From positions 2,666,001 through 2,730,000 of the forward strand of contig NZ_CP083663.1 of assembly GCF_020097815.1 (NCBI RefSeq): a stretch of DNA of 64,000 nucleotides, in the 5' to 3' direction. The stretch's first letter is position 1. Each line of letters opens with the position of its first letter. Made by a program: the position numbers and the translations under genes. The notes under the pieces are model-generated. The model made no database searches, had not been told where the DNA came from, and was given only the letters and a program-made list of their open reading frames with translations. Source of the DNA: Haloprofundus salinisoli (GTDB lineage: Archaea > Halobacteriota > Halobacteria > Halobacteriales > Haloferacaceae). Positions 47,300-56,239 of this stretch are shown piece after piece.

Positions 47300-47801
47300 G
47301 GGGACGCCCGGCGGGGTCCGTCTCTCGAACGGCGACACGGTACTCTGGTCGCGGACGCTCTAGCAGTCGGGCCGTCTCGGAGCGCGTTCGTAACCGTTTC
47401 CAGGCACGTGGGTGGCGCGATATACTGTATAAACTGGTCTACATATCAGAATTATTTACTACGTGAGAATCGGAGATTGTTCCGATAGAGGACTAGTAAA
47501 CGAACCATTCATTCCGTTCAACTGCCGTAAATTCCGTTCATACAGATGAATATATCGTCGGATTGTCGCCAGTTGTCGAGGCGATCTACGTCAGACGCCG
47601 ACCGATTCCATAAAGACTTATGACTGTTCAGAAGTCACGACAGTCCGGAGGTCGGCAACACCGTTTGTCGTGCCATGCACTCGACAGTCGACGCGTCGAC
47701 CTCACCTTTTGACGGCGTAAACAGTTTGGACAGTTACTAACTCGACCGACCGCGCCTCAACGACGCTGTTCGGCGAGAGCCCGCTCCACCGACGAGGCAG
47801 G
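47300..47801. other. Intergenic region without a recognisable gene
   Basis: This 500-nt convergent gap has several AT-rich stretches (ATATACTGTATAAACTGG near 47422, CAGATGAATATATCGTCGG near 47542) and a direct repeat of ATTCCGTTCA (47511 and 47530). I see no ORF, tRNA or hairpin strong enough to name. Confidence 0.4.
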
Positions 47802-50192
47802 CTACGCCGACTCCGCTGTCAAGGATTCGAGCAACAGAACCGCGGGGTCCTTCGAGAGCGGTTCGTTCGCGTTGCCGCAGTGCGGCGACTGGACGCACGC
47901 CGGACAGCCGTCGGCGCAGTCGCAGTCGGCGATGAGGCGGGCCGTGCGCGCCATCAGCGCCTCCACTCGCTCGTACCCACCGCGTGTGAGGCCCACGCCG
48001 CCCGGATAGCCGTCGTAGATGAAGATGGTGCTCTTCCCGGTGTGGGAGTGATACGGCGTCGAGAGACCGCCGATGTCCGCGCGGTCACAGAGCAACGTGA
48101 GCGGAAACAGCGAGATCATCCCGTGTTCGGCGGCGTGGATGCCGCCGTTGAACTCCCAGTCGTCGGCCCCCTCGCGCATCTCCCGCTCCACGTCGCCGGG
48201 GACGGTGAAGTACAGCGCCTTGGTCCGCAGACTCGTCTCCGGCAGGTCGAGTGCCTCCTGCCCGATTGCCTCGCTGCGCTTGGGGTCGCGGCGCTCGAAG
48301 CCGGTTATCCGTTCGGTCATGGTCACGTCGGCGAATCGCACGGGGGTGTCGGGCCGCGCCGACAGCGGCTTCTCCGTCAGATCCTCGTTGACGACGATGG
48401 TCTTGTCCGTCAGGACGCGGGTGTAGTAGTCCGCCCACGTCGCCTGCAACTCCGCGACGTCGCGGTCCAAATCGAGGTCGACTACCTCGTACGACTGGCC
48501 CTGGTGGTGGTACACTGCACCGGGATGTGCGTCGCGCAGTGCGTCCGAGAAGGAGAGCGACGCCACTACCTCGTTCCGGTCGCGGACCACGAGCTCGATC
48601 TCGCGGCGCTCGATGCTTCGGAGGCTCATCGAGTGCTGCGGACTCCCCTCGCCGCTGTGAATCCACCGCGGTCCCTGCGCCGTATCGCGGCGCTCTAGCC
48701 GACCCGCGGATTCGAGCCCGGAAACGATATCGGGGTACGGCGGTCCGAAAACCCGCTCGTCGTCGACCGAGAGCCAGTTCTCGGCGGCCGCGGAGGCGAC
48801 GTGGTCGGGTAGGAGTTCCGTGTTCTCGGGGTTCGACGCCGCCTCCTCGGGAGTTCCACCGAAAGACTCGCGCTGCTCGTCTTTCGAGCCGCCGGTCACA
48901 GTACTGGAGGCCCCGAACAGGTCGTCGGGGTTGCGCATGAGGTACTGGTCGAGTTGGTCTTCGCCGCCGACGAGCACGACGAGCGCCGCGTCTGACCCGC
49001 GACCCGCCCGTCCCGCCTGCTGGAACGTCGACATCCGCGTGCCGGGGTAGCCGTCGAGAATCACGGCGTCGAGTCCGCCGACGTCGACGCCGAGCTCCAG
49101 CGCGTTCGTGCTCCAGACGCCCCGCAAATCGCCGCCGTGCAATCGCGCCTCGATCTCTCTGCGGGTGTCGTGCTTCAAAGATGCTTGGTACGCCCGCACC
49201 CGCCGCGCGAGGTCGCGCTCGCCTCGCCTGCGTAGCTCTTTGCTGCTGTCGGTCGCGTAGCGCTCGGCGGCCTGTCGGGCGCGGGTGAACGCCAGCGTCT
49301 GGTAGCCGCTCGCGACGAGGTCGACGAACAGGTTCTTCGTCTCGGTGTGACTCGATTTTCGCCGTCCGCTTCCGCCTCCTCGATCTTCGTCTTCGTACTT
49401 CGGCGGGTTCCACAGCACCCAGTGTTTCTCGCCGGTCGCCGCCGTATCCTCGTCGACGAGCGCGAACGACGACTCCTCTCGGCCGGTGATGCGCGCGGCG
49501 TGTTCGACGGGGTTGCCGATGGTCGCCGAGCAGCAGACGAACTGCGGGTCGGAGCCGAACCGCTCGCAGATGCGGTTCAGTCGACGGAGCGTCAGCGCGA
49601 CGTGACTCCCGAAGACGCCCCGGTAGCCGTGTACCTCGTCGACGACGACCGTCTCGAGCGAGGAGAAGAACCACTCCCAGAGCCGATGTGAGTGGGGCAG
49701 CAGCGCGTAGTGCAGCATATCCGGGTTCGACAGCAACACCGTCGGCGCGCGGTCCCGGACCGCCCGCTTCTCGGACTGCGAGAGGCGACCGGTGTACTGC
49801 GCGACGGAGACGCGGCTTCCGAAGCCGAGATCTCGGGCCAGTTCCTCTAACGTCTCGGCTTGGTCGGCGACGAGCGCGTTCTGCGGCCCGAGATACAGCG
49901 TGCGCCCGCCGTGGTCCATCGCGCGCTCGAACGCCGGAACCGTATACGCGAGGCTCTTGCCGCTGGCCGTCTGCGTCGCCAGCACGACGTTCTTCCCGCC
50001 TCTCACGGCTTCGACGGCCTCGGCCTGGTGGCGGTAGAGACGGTCGATGCCTCGTGATTCGAGCGCCGACCGAAGTCTGGGTTCGAGGCTTACGTCGGCG
50101 AACTCGGGGTCGCGCGCCGGGACCGTCCGGTGGTCGGCTATCTGCCCCTGGTAGTACGGCCGGTCCCGAAGCCACGCGATGAACTCGTCCAC
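47802..50192 (-). CDS. Hrq1/MrfA-type DEAD/DEAH helicase with four-cysteine C-terminal domain
   Basis: The 796-residue protein has a superfamily 2 core with Walker A LATQTASGKS at residues 71-80 and DEVHGY at 185-190, LLSNPDML, CSATIGNP and motif VI QQAGRAGRG. A DUF1998-type C-terminal region ends in the four-cysteine signature CDCADGCPACVQSPHCG, as in the MrfA/YprA family and Hrq1-like helicases. Such helicases unwind or repair crosslinked and damaged DNA. The N-terminal start MDEFIAWLRDRPYYQGQIAD matches family length. Confidence 0.85.
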   Translation of the reverse strand: MDEFIAWLRDRPYYQGQIADHRTVPARDPEFADVSLEPRLRSALESRGIDRLYRHQAEAVEAVRGGKNVVLATQTASGKSLAYTVPAFERAMDHGGRTLYLGPQNALVADQAETLEELARDLGFGSRVSVAQYTGRLSQSEKRAVRDRAPTVLLSNPDMLHYALLPHSHRLWEWFFSSLETVVVDEVHGYRGVFGSHVALTLRRLNRICERFGSDPQFVCCSATIGNPVEHAARITGREESSFALVDEDTAATGEKHWVLWNPPKYEDEDRGGGSGRRKSSHTETKNLFVDLVASGYQTLAFTRARQAAERYATDSSKELRRRGERDLARRVRAYQASLKHDTRREIEARLHGGDLRGVWSTNALELGVDVGGLDAVILDGYPGTRMSTFQQAGRAGRGSDAALVVLVGGEDQLDQYLMRNPDDLFGASSTVTGGSKDEQRESFGGTPEEAASNPENTELLPDHVASAAAENWLSVDDERVFGPPYPDIVSGLESAGRLERRDTAQGPRWIHSGEGSPQHSMSLRSIERREIELVVRDRNEVVASLSFSDALRDAHPGAVYHHQGQSYEVVDLDLDRDVAELQATWADYYTRVLTDKTIVVNEDLTEKPLSARPDTPVRFADVTMTERITGFERRDPKRSEAIGQEALDLPETSLRTKALYFTVPGDVEREMREGADDWEFNGGIHAAEHGMISLFPLTLLCDRADIGGLSTPYHSHTGKSTIFIYDGYPGGVGLTRGGYERVEALMARTARLIADCDCADGCPACVQSPHCGNANEPLSKDPAVLLLESLTAESA

Positions 50193-50374
50193 ATCCGCGT
50201 TCGGCGGTGAACGCGCCTAACGGTTGCGATGGTCCTCCTCCGGGACCCCTATCCGCACCGCCTTTCACTGGTCTACGTGGGGTGCCATCGTTCGGGAGTA
50301 GTGATGCAGAGGGAGAGAACCCGTCGGATGCGGCGTTCAACGGGGTTTTGTCCGGGCGATTCTAACGAGTGCAC

Positions 50375-50809
50375 ATGGTCGATTACGACGCGGTGCTCAT
50401 CTACGACGGCGAGTGTCCGTACTGCTCCGTCGCCGCCCGCGCTCTCCGACGACTCGACGACATCGGTGCGATTTCGTGGTACGACGACGCCGCCCAGGCG
50501 GCGTTAGAGGCGCAGTTCGGCGAGACACCGTTCGCGATGGTGCTCGTCGATACGCGCCGAGACCGCGCGTACGCCGGTCGCTCCGCCGCCGAGGAACTCG
50601 CGGACCGAGCGGGGACGCCCGGTATCATCAGTTCGCTCGTCCGCGACAACTACGACCGCATCGCCACCGCCGTCGGCGCGGCCAGCGGCCGCGGGCGGGA
50701 CCCCGACGACGTCCACGATATCTACCCGCTGACAGCCGCGGCCCGCGAGCAGTTCGACGCGCTCGTCGCCGCGGCGGCCGACCGCCCCGAAGCGTCGGAA
50801 CGGAAGTGA
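50375..50809 (+). CDS. Thiol-disulfide oxidoreductase, DCC family (DUF393)
   Basis: The 144-residue product from ATG 50375 begins VLIYDGECPYCSVAARALRR, with the CPYC redox pair characteristic of DCC-family proteins (usual signature DGxCxxC). A FAMVLVDTRRDRAYAGRSAA strand-helix follows, and a C-terminal helix ends RPEASERK. Likely a cytosolic thiol oxidoreductase; partner unknown. Confidence 0.8.
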   Translation: MVDYDAVLIYDGECPYCSVAARALRRLDDIGAISWYDDAAQAALEAQFGETPFAMVLVDTRRDRAYAGRSAAEELADRAGTPGIISSLVRDNYDRIATAVGAASGRGRDPDDVHDIYPLTAAAREQFDALVAAAADRPEASERK

Positions 50810-51241
50810 CTGCCGGCGACAGGTCGATACCGGAGTTCGGGCCGTCGGATTGCGGGTGTCGGTCGCACCTTGCGCGCTGGTCGACTGTAGACGACGCTCG
50901 GCGGGCGGTGATGCGGCACACGATGAAGCGTGCGGCTCGAAGGCGTGAATCGATGAGACATCGGAAGAAGCGTCGACCGGCGAGCGATCCGGGCAGAGTC
51001 ACGCGCCGGTCGAACCGCTAAATCTCTCCCGTCGGCCACCAGTCCGGGCAGAGCCGGTGGCCGACGAATTGCCGGTTGTCAGAGGCACCCCGGCACTGAT
51101 GCGTTCGTGCGGGGGTGTCTTTACATCACCTATCGTAGATTCTCAGCAACCACTGAGAACAGATATATAAACCCGTCGCATACTTATATACAATATGTCG
51201 CATCCGAACGCTTTTATCCGTCGTCCGGGGTACACCACCTG
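50810..51241. other. Intergenic region with promoter-like sequence for the HTH gene
   Basis: About 430 nt without a supported gene. Frames on either strand are Arg-rich and unlike protein. The right end has stacked TATA-like sequence (AGATATATAAACC near 51161 and ACTTATATACAATATG near 51183), fitting one or two promoters for the gene at 51242. Confidence 0.4.
51160..51198 (+). promoter_or_regulatory. Promoter region of the HTH regulator
   Basis: Two TATA-like elements, GATATATAAA and CTTATATACA, lie about 45-80 nt upstream of ATG 51242. The two may be alternative promoters or a TATA plus an operator. Confidence 0.5.
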
Positions 51242-52027
51242 ATGAGTCAGTCGGGTCCCTCTGAGATACTGGCCGCCGTCGCTCGGCGCGGCAGCGCTCT
51301 CCGCTCGCTCGACGGAGGGACCCGAAAGTCCGAGCTCGCCAAACAGCTCTCTGTGTCGCGCTCGACGGTCGACAGAGCGATTCGAGAGCTCGAAGGACAG
51401 GGGTTGGTCGAGCGCATCGACGACGGCTACCGACGGACGCTCGCCGGCGAACTCGTTCTCTCGGAGTACGACAGTTTCACCTCCCGTCTCGGGGGCATCG
51501 TCGAGTCGCTCGACGCGCTCGACACGCTTCATCCGAAAACCGAGTTCGACGCGGCGCTCCTCGACGGCGCGGACATCGTCTACGCAGAGAAACACTCGCC
51601 GCACGAACCCGTCACGCGGTACGGCGAAGCGGTCTGCCGAGCAGAGCGCGTCCGCGCGCTCGCCCCGGCAGTTCTCCCACAGCAGGTCCAGATATATCAC
51701 GACCGTCTCACGGCGGGCGAGATGGAAGCGCAACTCGCCCTCTCGGAAGCGGTCGTCGAACGCCTCGTCAGCGCATACGACGAGGAGCTACAGGAGGCGC
51801 TCTCGACCGGCCGACTTCACATCCGACAGACGACGTCGGACCCGCCGTACGGCCTCGTCTGCGCGGAGACGCCGACGGGTCCCGAGGTGAGTCTGCTGTT
51901 GTACGGAGAGACCGGTGCCTACGCGTTTATCGGCAACGACAGTTCCGCCGCGGTCGAGTGGGCGGAGTCGGTGTTCGACGAGTGGTGGGCCGACGCGGCC
52001 CCGCTGCCGATACGCTCCGACCGGTAG
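51242..52027 (+). CDS. Helix-turn-helix transcriptional regulator (haloarchaeal sensor type)
   Basis: The 261-residue product from ATG 51242 has a wHTH (TRKSELAKQLSVSRSTVDRA, IRELEGQGLVERIDDGYRRT) at residues 30-75. An alpha/beta C-terminal domain follows (VRSDLAALS-like ALLDGADIVYAEKHSPHEPV, LHIRQTTSDPPYGLVCAE, LLLYGETGAYAFIGNDSSAA). This two-part layout is common in haloarchaeal regulators such as the HTH-10 and FilR2-type groups, with an unidentified ligand for the second domain. It precedes the aminotransferase remnant but shares no operon with it. Confidence 0.75.
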   Translation: MSQSGPSEILAAVARRGSALRSLDGGTRKSELAKQLSVSRSTVDRAIRELEGQGLVERIDDGYRRTLAGELVLSEYDSFTSRLGGIVESLDALDTLHPKTEFDAALLDGADIVYAEKHSPHEPVTRYGEAVCRAERVRALAPAVLPQQVQIYHDRLTAGEMEAQLALSEAVVERLVSAYDEELQEALSTGRLHIRQTTSDPPYGLVCAETPTGPEVSLLLYGETGAYAFIGNDSSAAVEWAESVFDEWWADAAPLPIRSDR

Positions 52028-52059
52028 CTCTGTCGAGTGCCCCGCGTAGATGCGCGCAG

Positions 52060-52344
52060 ATGTTCCCACGGATGCCTTATCTGGAGTCGGTCACCGACGA
52101 CCGGCGGCCGCAGCGTTCGACGTCGGGTCCAGCGACCTGCGCCGGGCGTCGGCACCTCGTTTCGGGCGACTCCGCCGCCGGCGACGCCGTCTCCGAGGCG
52201 GCGTGGGAAGCGGGCGTCCTGATGGTCCCGGTTCGGTTCTTCGACGACCCGTCGTCGTTCCGACTGTCGCTAGGACGGGCGTCCGAGGTGTTCGAGTTCG
52301 ACGCCGGCGTCGACGCGCTCGGCGCGGTGTTGGACGGGCTGTAG
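52060..52344 (+). pseudogene. C-terminal remnant of a PLP aminotransferase
   Basis: Only about 60 residues resemble a class I/II aminotransferase C-terminus: VSEAAWEAGVLMVPVRFFDD, then PSSFRLSLGRASEVF and GVDALGAVLDGL. The catalytic domain with its PLP lysine is absent; the upstream part (MFPRMPYLESVTDDRRPQRS) is unlike the family. Intact homologues are about 400 residues, so this is a decayed gene end. Confidence 0.55.
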
Positions 52345-52348
52345 CCGA

Positions 52349-55300
52349 TTAGGCCAGCGCCTCGGCCAATTTCTCGACGGGGTGCGGCGGTTCTTCGTCG
52401 GTCGCCAGGTCGCCGAGTTGGGTCCGACAGGACGCTCCCGGCGCGACGACCCGCCCGCCGCTTTCTTCGACCTGGTCGGCGAGAATCCCGCCGATTGCGG
52501 CGCTCATCGAGCGGTGTTCGGCCTCGTAGCCGAACGAACCGGCCATCCCGCAGCAGCCCGAGTCGAGGGGGTCGACGTTGTAGCCCGCCCGTCGGAGCAC
52601 GCCGACGGCGTGGTGGTCTTTCTTCGTCGCCTTCTGGTGGCAGTGGCCGTGATAGGTGAGAAACTCCCCGCTCCTGTCGGCGAACGACATCTCCTCGTCG
52701 AGGCGGAACGTGTCGACGTACTCCATTACCCCGTACGTTCCGGCGGCGACGACTCCCGCGTCCGTGTCGGGCGTCTCGTCGGGCGCGCGCTCCTCGGCTT
52801 TCGTCGGGTCCGTCACCGTCGCGGGTTCCCCTCCGAGTAAGTCGAGGTAATCGGACTGGAACATGACGGCGTCGGAGGGTTCGACGACGACCACGTCCCA
52901 GCCGTCTCGAACCCGCGGCGCGAGCGTCTCGACGTTCGACTCGGCGGTGTCGTGCGCCTTCCCCAGAAAGCCCTTCGAGAACGCCGGACGGCCGCTGTCG
53001 GCGACGTTGCCGGGAACGCGCACGTGGACGCCGGCGGCTTCCAACGCTCTGACGGCCGCCTTCCCCGCCTCGGGATGGTTGAAGTTGGTGTACGTGTCAG
53101 GGAGCAACAGCGCTTTGCGAGTCGCCTGCGACTCGGGGACGCGCGCCCCGCCGCGACTCTCGAACCACGACGCGAACGGTTGGGCGTGGAACGTCGGCAG
53201 CGTCCGGTCGCTCGCGATACCGACTGCCTTCTCCAGCAGCGTCCGCGCGCCCGGCACCTTCGTCGCCCAGTTCGAAAGCGGTGCGAAGCGCGACCCGAGC
53301 GACGAGAACCACGCGATGTTGGCGAACAACCGGTCGCGCAGACTCGCGCCGTGGCGTTTGTGGTGTTCGTGCGTCACCTCGACTTTGAGCTTCGCCATAT
53401 CCACTTCGCTCGGGCAGTCGCGCGCACAGCCCTTGCAGCCGATGCAGAGGTCCATAATCTCGTGCATGAACTCCACGTCGAACTGCTCCTCGTCGCCCAG
53501 ATCACCGCTCATCGCCTGCCGGAGCATGTTCGCGCGACCCCGCGTCGACAGCGACTCTTCGTCGGCGGCGCGGTAGGTCGGACACATCACCCCGCCCACC
53601 GTGGACTGCCCGCCGCGACAGCCGCCGCAGCCGTGACAGAGTTCGACCATCCCCTGAAAGCCGTTCTCGTTCTCCCAGTTCAGCGTCGGCTCCAACCCGG
53701 CGTCGAACTCGTACTCGGGTGAGAAGCGGAGGTTCTCGGTCATGTCGACGGCGTTCGCGGGTACCGACCCGCGAGCCCGCGAATCGCCCGATTCGCGCAT
53801 ACCGCAGACGTTTCCGGGGTTGAGAATCCAGTCGGGGTCGTACGCCGTCTTCAGGTCGCGGAACACGTTCCACAGGTGGTCGCCGTACAGTTTCCGGTTC
53901 CACTGGGTGCGCGCGCGCCCGTCGCCGTGTTCGCCCGACACCGACCCGCCGTACTCGACGACGAGGTCCGTCGCGGCGTCGGCGATGGCTTCCATCTCCG
54001 CGACTCCCTCTATCGTCTTGGTGTTCGTCAGCGGGCGGATGTGGAGCACGCCCGGGCCGGCGTGGGCGTAGTAGCTGGCGAACGTGTCGTGTTCGTCGAG
54101 AATCTCCTGGAAGTCGGCGACGTAGTCTGGCAGGTTCTCGGCGGGAATCGCGGTGTCCTCGATGTAGGCGATGTGTTTGGCGTCCGACGTGCGCGAGAGC
54201 AGGATGGGCAGGCCGGATTTCCGCATCTTCCAGAACTTCGCTATCGTCCCATCGTCGTGGGCTTCCATCGCCGTGACGGCGTAGCGCTCTTTCTCCGTCG
54301 TCTCGGCCGCGCCCGGCGAGATATCGGCCGTCGACAGCTCTCTGTCCACTCTATCGGCGACGAGGTCCGCGACCTGCTGGCGGCCGTGGTCGTCGTCCTC
54401 GGCGTAGAACTCGACGAGCAAGACGGAGTCCGTCCCCTCCGGGAGCAACCCGACCACGTCGGCGAACTCGGCGGTGTCACGTGCCAACGAGAGCAGCACG
54501 TCGTCCATCACCTCGACGGCGGCGGGACCGTGTTCGAGGATGGGCGCGACGTCCTCCATCGCGTCGCCGACGCTCTCGTAGGTGAGAAGCGCGACCGACT
54601 TCGTGTTCGGCACGGGTTCGAGCGAGACGGTCGCCTCGGTGACGACGGCCAGCGTCCCCTCGCTGCCGGCGAGCAGACGCGCGAGGTTTACCGTCCCGAC
54701 CTCGCTGTCGGGGTCGATCGCGGAGTTGTCCGGCGTCCGGCGCTCGCCGCGGGCCTCGTCGACCAGCATGTCGAGGTTGTACCCCGAGACGTTGCGCTTC
54801 AGTTCGGGGTAGCGCTCGTCGATTTCGCCGCTCTCCTCGTCGAGGATACGGACGACTTCGGCATAGATGCGCGGCAGGAGGTCGCTTTCAGGGCCGTCGT
54901 CGCCCCACGCCGACGAATCGGGGTCGGCCTTCTCGCGGAGTTCCGACAGCTCGATCTCGCCGAATCGCGTCACCGTCCCGTCGGCGAGAACGGCCTCGAC
55001 TTCCTCGACGTAGTAGTCGGTCTTCCCGTACTTCAGCGAGTGCGACCCCGTGGAGTTGTTGCCGATAGCGCCGCCGATGGCGCTTCGGTCACCCCACGCC
55101 GGGTCGGGCGCGAACTTCAGCCCGTGCGGCGCGAGTTCCTCGTTGAGTTCGCCGAGTATCGCCCCCGCCTGCGCCGTCGCCCTTCTAGAGCCGGGGTCGA
55201 CGGAGACGATGCCGTCCAGATACCGAGAGAAATCGAGGACGACCGCCTCGTTCACCGTCTGCCCCGCGAGGCTCGTCCCGCCGCCGCGCGGAAGAACGGA

Positions 55301-55588
55301 TATCTCTCGCTGCGCGCAGTAGCGGACGACCGTCGCTACGTCGTCAGTCGAGGCGGGAAAGACGACGCCGACGGGCGTGACCTCGTAGGCGGAGGCGTCG
55401 GTCGCGTACAGTTGCCGGGTGTAGCTGTCGAAGCGCACGTCGCCGTCGACGCGCGACTGGAGGTCGCGGACGATGCCCGGTCGGGCCACGTCGTCGCCCT
55501 GATAGTCGTAGTTCGCCGCGGCGTCCGTCGCGGGGTCTGGCTCCCCCGACGACTTTGCGGATCCGGCGGAAGAAGAGTGAGATGCCAT
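52349..55588 (-). CDS. FAD-linked oxidase fused to Fe-S and CCG domains (lactate/glycolate dehydrogenase type)
   Basis: The 1079-residue protein starts at ATG 55588. An N-terminal acidic tract precedes the FAD-binding (PCMH) domain (VSVLPRGGGTSLAGQTV-like ISVLPRGGGTSLAGQTV, SAIGGAIGNNSTGSHSLKYG). A FAD-oxidase C-terminal domain comes next. A 4Fe-4S region (LCHGCGGCRGGQ, MDLCIGCKGCARDCPSEVDM) and two CCG-type motifs (TYHGHCHQKATKKDHHAVGV, DSGCCGMAGSFGYEAEH) follow. This D-lactate/glycolate-type oxidase fusion likely passes electrons to the membrane quinone pool. It is divergent from lutC, across a 126-bp gap. Confidence 0.85.
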   Translation of the reverse strand: MASHSSSAGSAKSSGEPDPATDAAANYDYQGDDVARPGIVRDLQSRVDGDVRFDSYTRQLYATDASAYEVTPVGVVFPASTDDVATVVRYCAQREISVLPRGGGTSLAGQTVNEAVVLDFSRYLDGIVSVDPGSRRATAQAGAILGELNEELAPHGLKFAPDPAWGDRSAIGGAIGNNSTGSHSLKYGKTDYYVEEVEAVLADGTVTRFGEIELSELREKADPDSSAWGDDGPESDLLPRIYAEVVRILDEESGEIDERYPELKRNVSGYNLDMLVDEARGERRTPDNSAIDPDSEVGTVNLARLLAGSEGTLAVVTEATVSLEPVPNTKSVALLTYESVGDAMEDVAPILEHGPAAVEVMDDVLLSLARDTAEFADVVGLLPEGTDSVLLVEFYAEDDDHGRQQVADLVADRVDRELSTADISPGAAETTEKERYAVTAMEAHDDGTIAKFWKMRKSGLPILLSRTSDAKHIAYIEDTAIPAENLPDYVADFQEILDEHDTFASYYAHAGPGVLHIRPLTNTKTIEGVAEMEAIADAATDLVVEYGGSVSGEHGDGRARTQWNRKLYGDHLWNVFRDLKTAYDPDWILNPGNVCGMRESGDSRARGSVPANAVDMTENLRFSPEYEFDAGLEPTLNWENENGFQGMVELCHGCGGCRGGQSTVGGVMCPTYRAADEESLSTRGRANMLRQAMSGDLGDEEQFDVEFMHEIMDLCIGCKGCARDCPSEVDMAKLKVEVTHEHHKRHGASLRDRLFANIAWFSSLGSRFAPLSNWATKVPGARTLLEKAVGIASDRTLPTFHAQPFASWFESRGGARVPESQATRKALLLPDTYTNFNHPEAGKAAVRALEAAGVHVRVPGNVADSGRPAFSKGFLGKAHDTAESNVETLAPRVRDGWDVVVVEPSDAVMFQSDYLDLLGGEPATVTDPTKAEERAPDETPDTDAGVVAAGTYGVMEYVDTFRLDEEMSFADRSGEFLTYHGHCHQKATKKDHHAVGVLRRAGYNVDPLDSGCCGMAGSFGYEAEHRSMSAAIGGILADQVEESGGRVVAPGASCRTQLGDLATDEEPPHPVEKLAEALA

Positions 55589-55599
55589 TACGTATGTGT

Positions 55600-55714
55600 T
55601 GTGTGGTACCGTATTATAAACGTCCGGACCTGACGGCGACGGGGCCTCGCAGTCGTCCGGTGATTCCGCTCGTTCGCCGCCGTTCGTTTCACAACGTCTG
55701 TAACCGAAAACACA
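55600..55714. promoter_or_regulatory. Divergent promoter region of the lactate locus
   Basis: The 126-bp gap between the FAD oxidase and lutC contains GTACCGTATTATAAACGTC, TATA-like on either strand. It is the likely shared control point of the two divergent units. Confidence 0.4.
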
Positions 55715-56239
55715 ATGGCAGAGGCCACGCTAGATGGTGACATGAGTGCAGGCACGCTATCGGCGTTCGAACGGTCCCTGCGGCGACTCGACGTCGAGTC
55801 GATTCGGACGACGCCCGAGGAGTTAGACGATGCGCTGGCCTCGGTCACGCTCGACCCGGTCGTCGGCGCGCCGCTGCCGTTCGCGGACTGCTCGCTGCCC
55901 GACTGGGTGCCGACCGACCCGACGCCCGCCGAACTCGACAGCGCGAAGACGGGCGTCACGGCCGCCGAGTTGGCTATCGCCGACTACGGCAGCGTCGTGA
56001 TTCGCGCGACGCCCGACGCCACCGAGCAGGTGAGTCTCTTCTGCGACCGTCACGTCGCTGTCGTCCGCGCCGAGGACGTCGTTCCGGGCATGCCCGAGGC
56101 GTTCGAGCGATTCGCCGAGTGGACCGAAAACGGCGACAGCGCCATCGTCGCCACGGGGCCGAGCGCGACGGCCGACATGGGAGCGCTCGTGAAGGGCGCA
56201 CACGGGCCGAAAGAGGTGTACGTGGTGGTTCTCGAATGA
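55715..56239 (+). CDS. lutC: LutC-type LUD domain protein
   Basis: The 174-residue product has an acidic N-terminus and the LUD-domain core: VTAAELAIADYGSVVIRATP, VSLFCDRHVAVVRAEDVVPG, and SAIVATGPSATADMGALVKG near the C-terminus (GPSxTADI is the family motif). It is one subunit of the LutABC-type lactate utilisation complex. Its stop overlaps the ATG of the next gene by ATGA at 56236-56239, so the two are probably translated together. Confidence 0.85.
   Translation: MAEATLDGDMSAGTLSAFERSLRRLDVESIRTTPEELDDALASVTLDPVVGAPLPFADCSLPDWVPTDPTPAELDSAKTGVTAAELAIADYGSVVIRATPDATEQVSLFCDRHVAVVRAEDVVPGMPEAFERFAEWTENGDSAIVATGPSATADMGALVKGAHGPKEVYVVVLE

Noticed and set aside
45599-47338. Long minus-strand frame opposite the GH13 gene
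   Set aside because: Antisense shadow; the plus-strand frame has all amylase catalytic motifs.
53876-55633. A 585-residue plus-strand frame opposite the FAD oxidase
   Set aside because: Antisense shadow; the minus-strand frame has FAD and Fe-S motifs in order.
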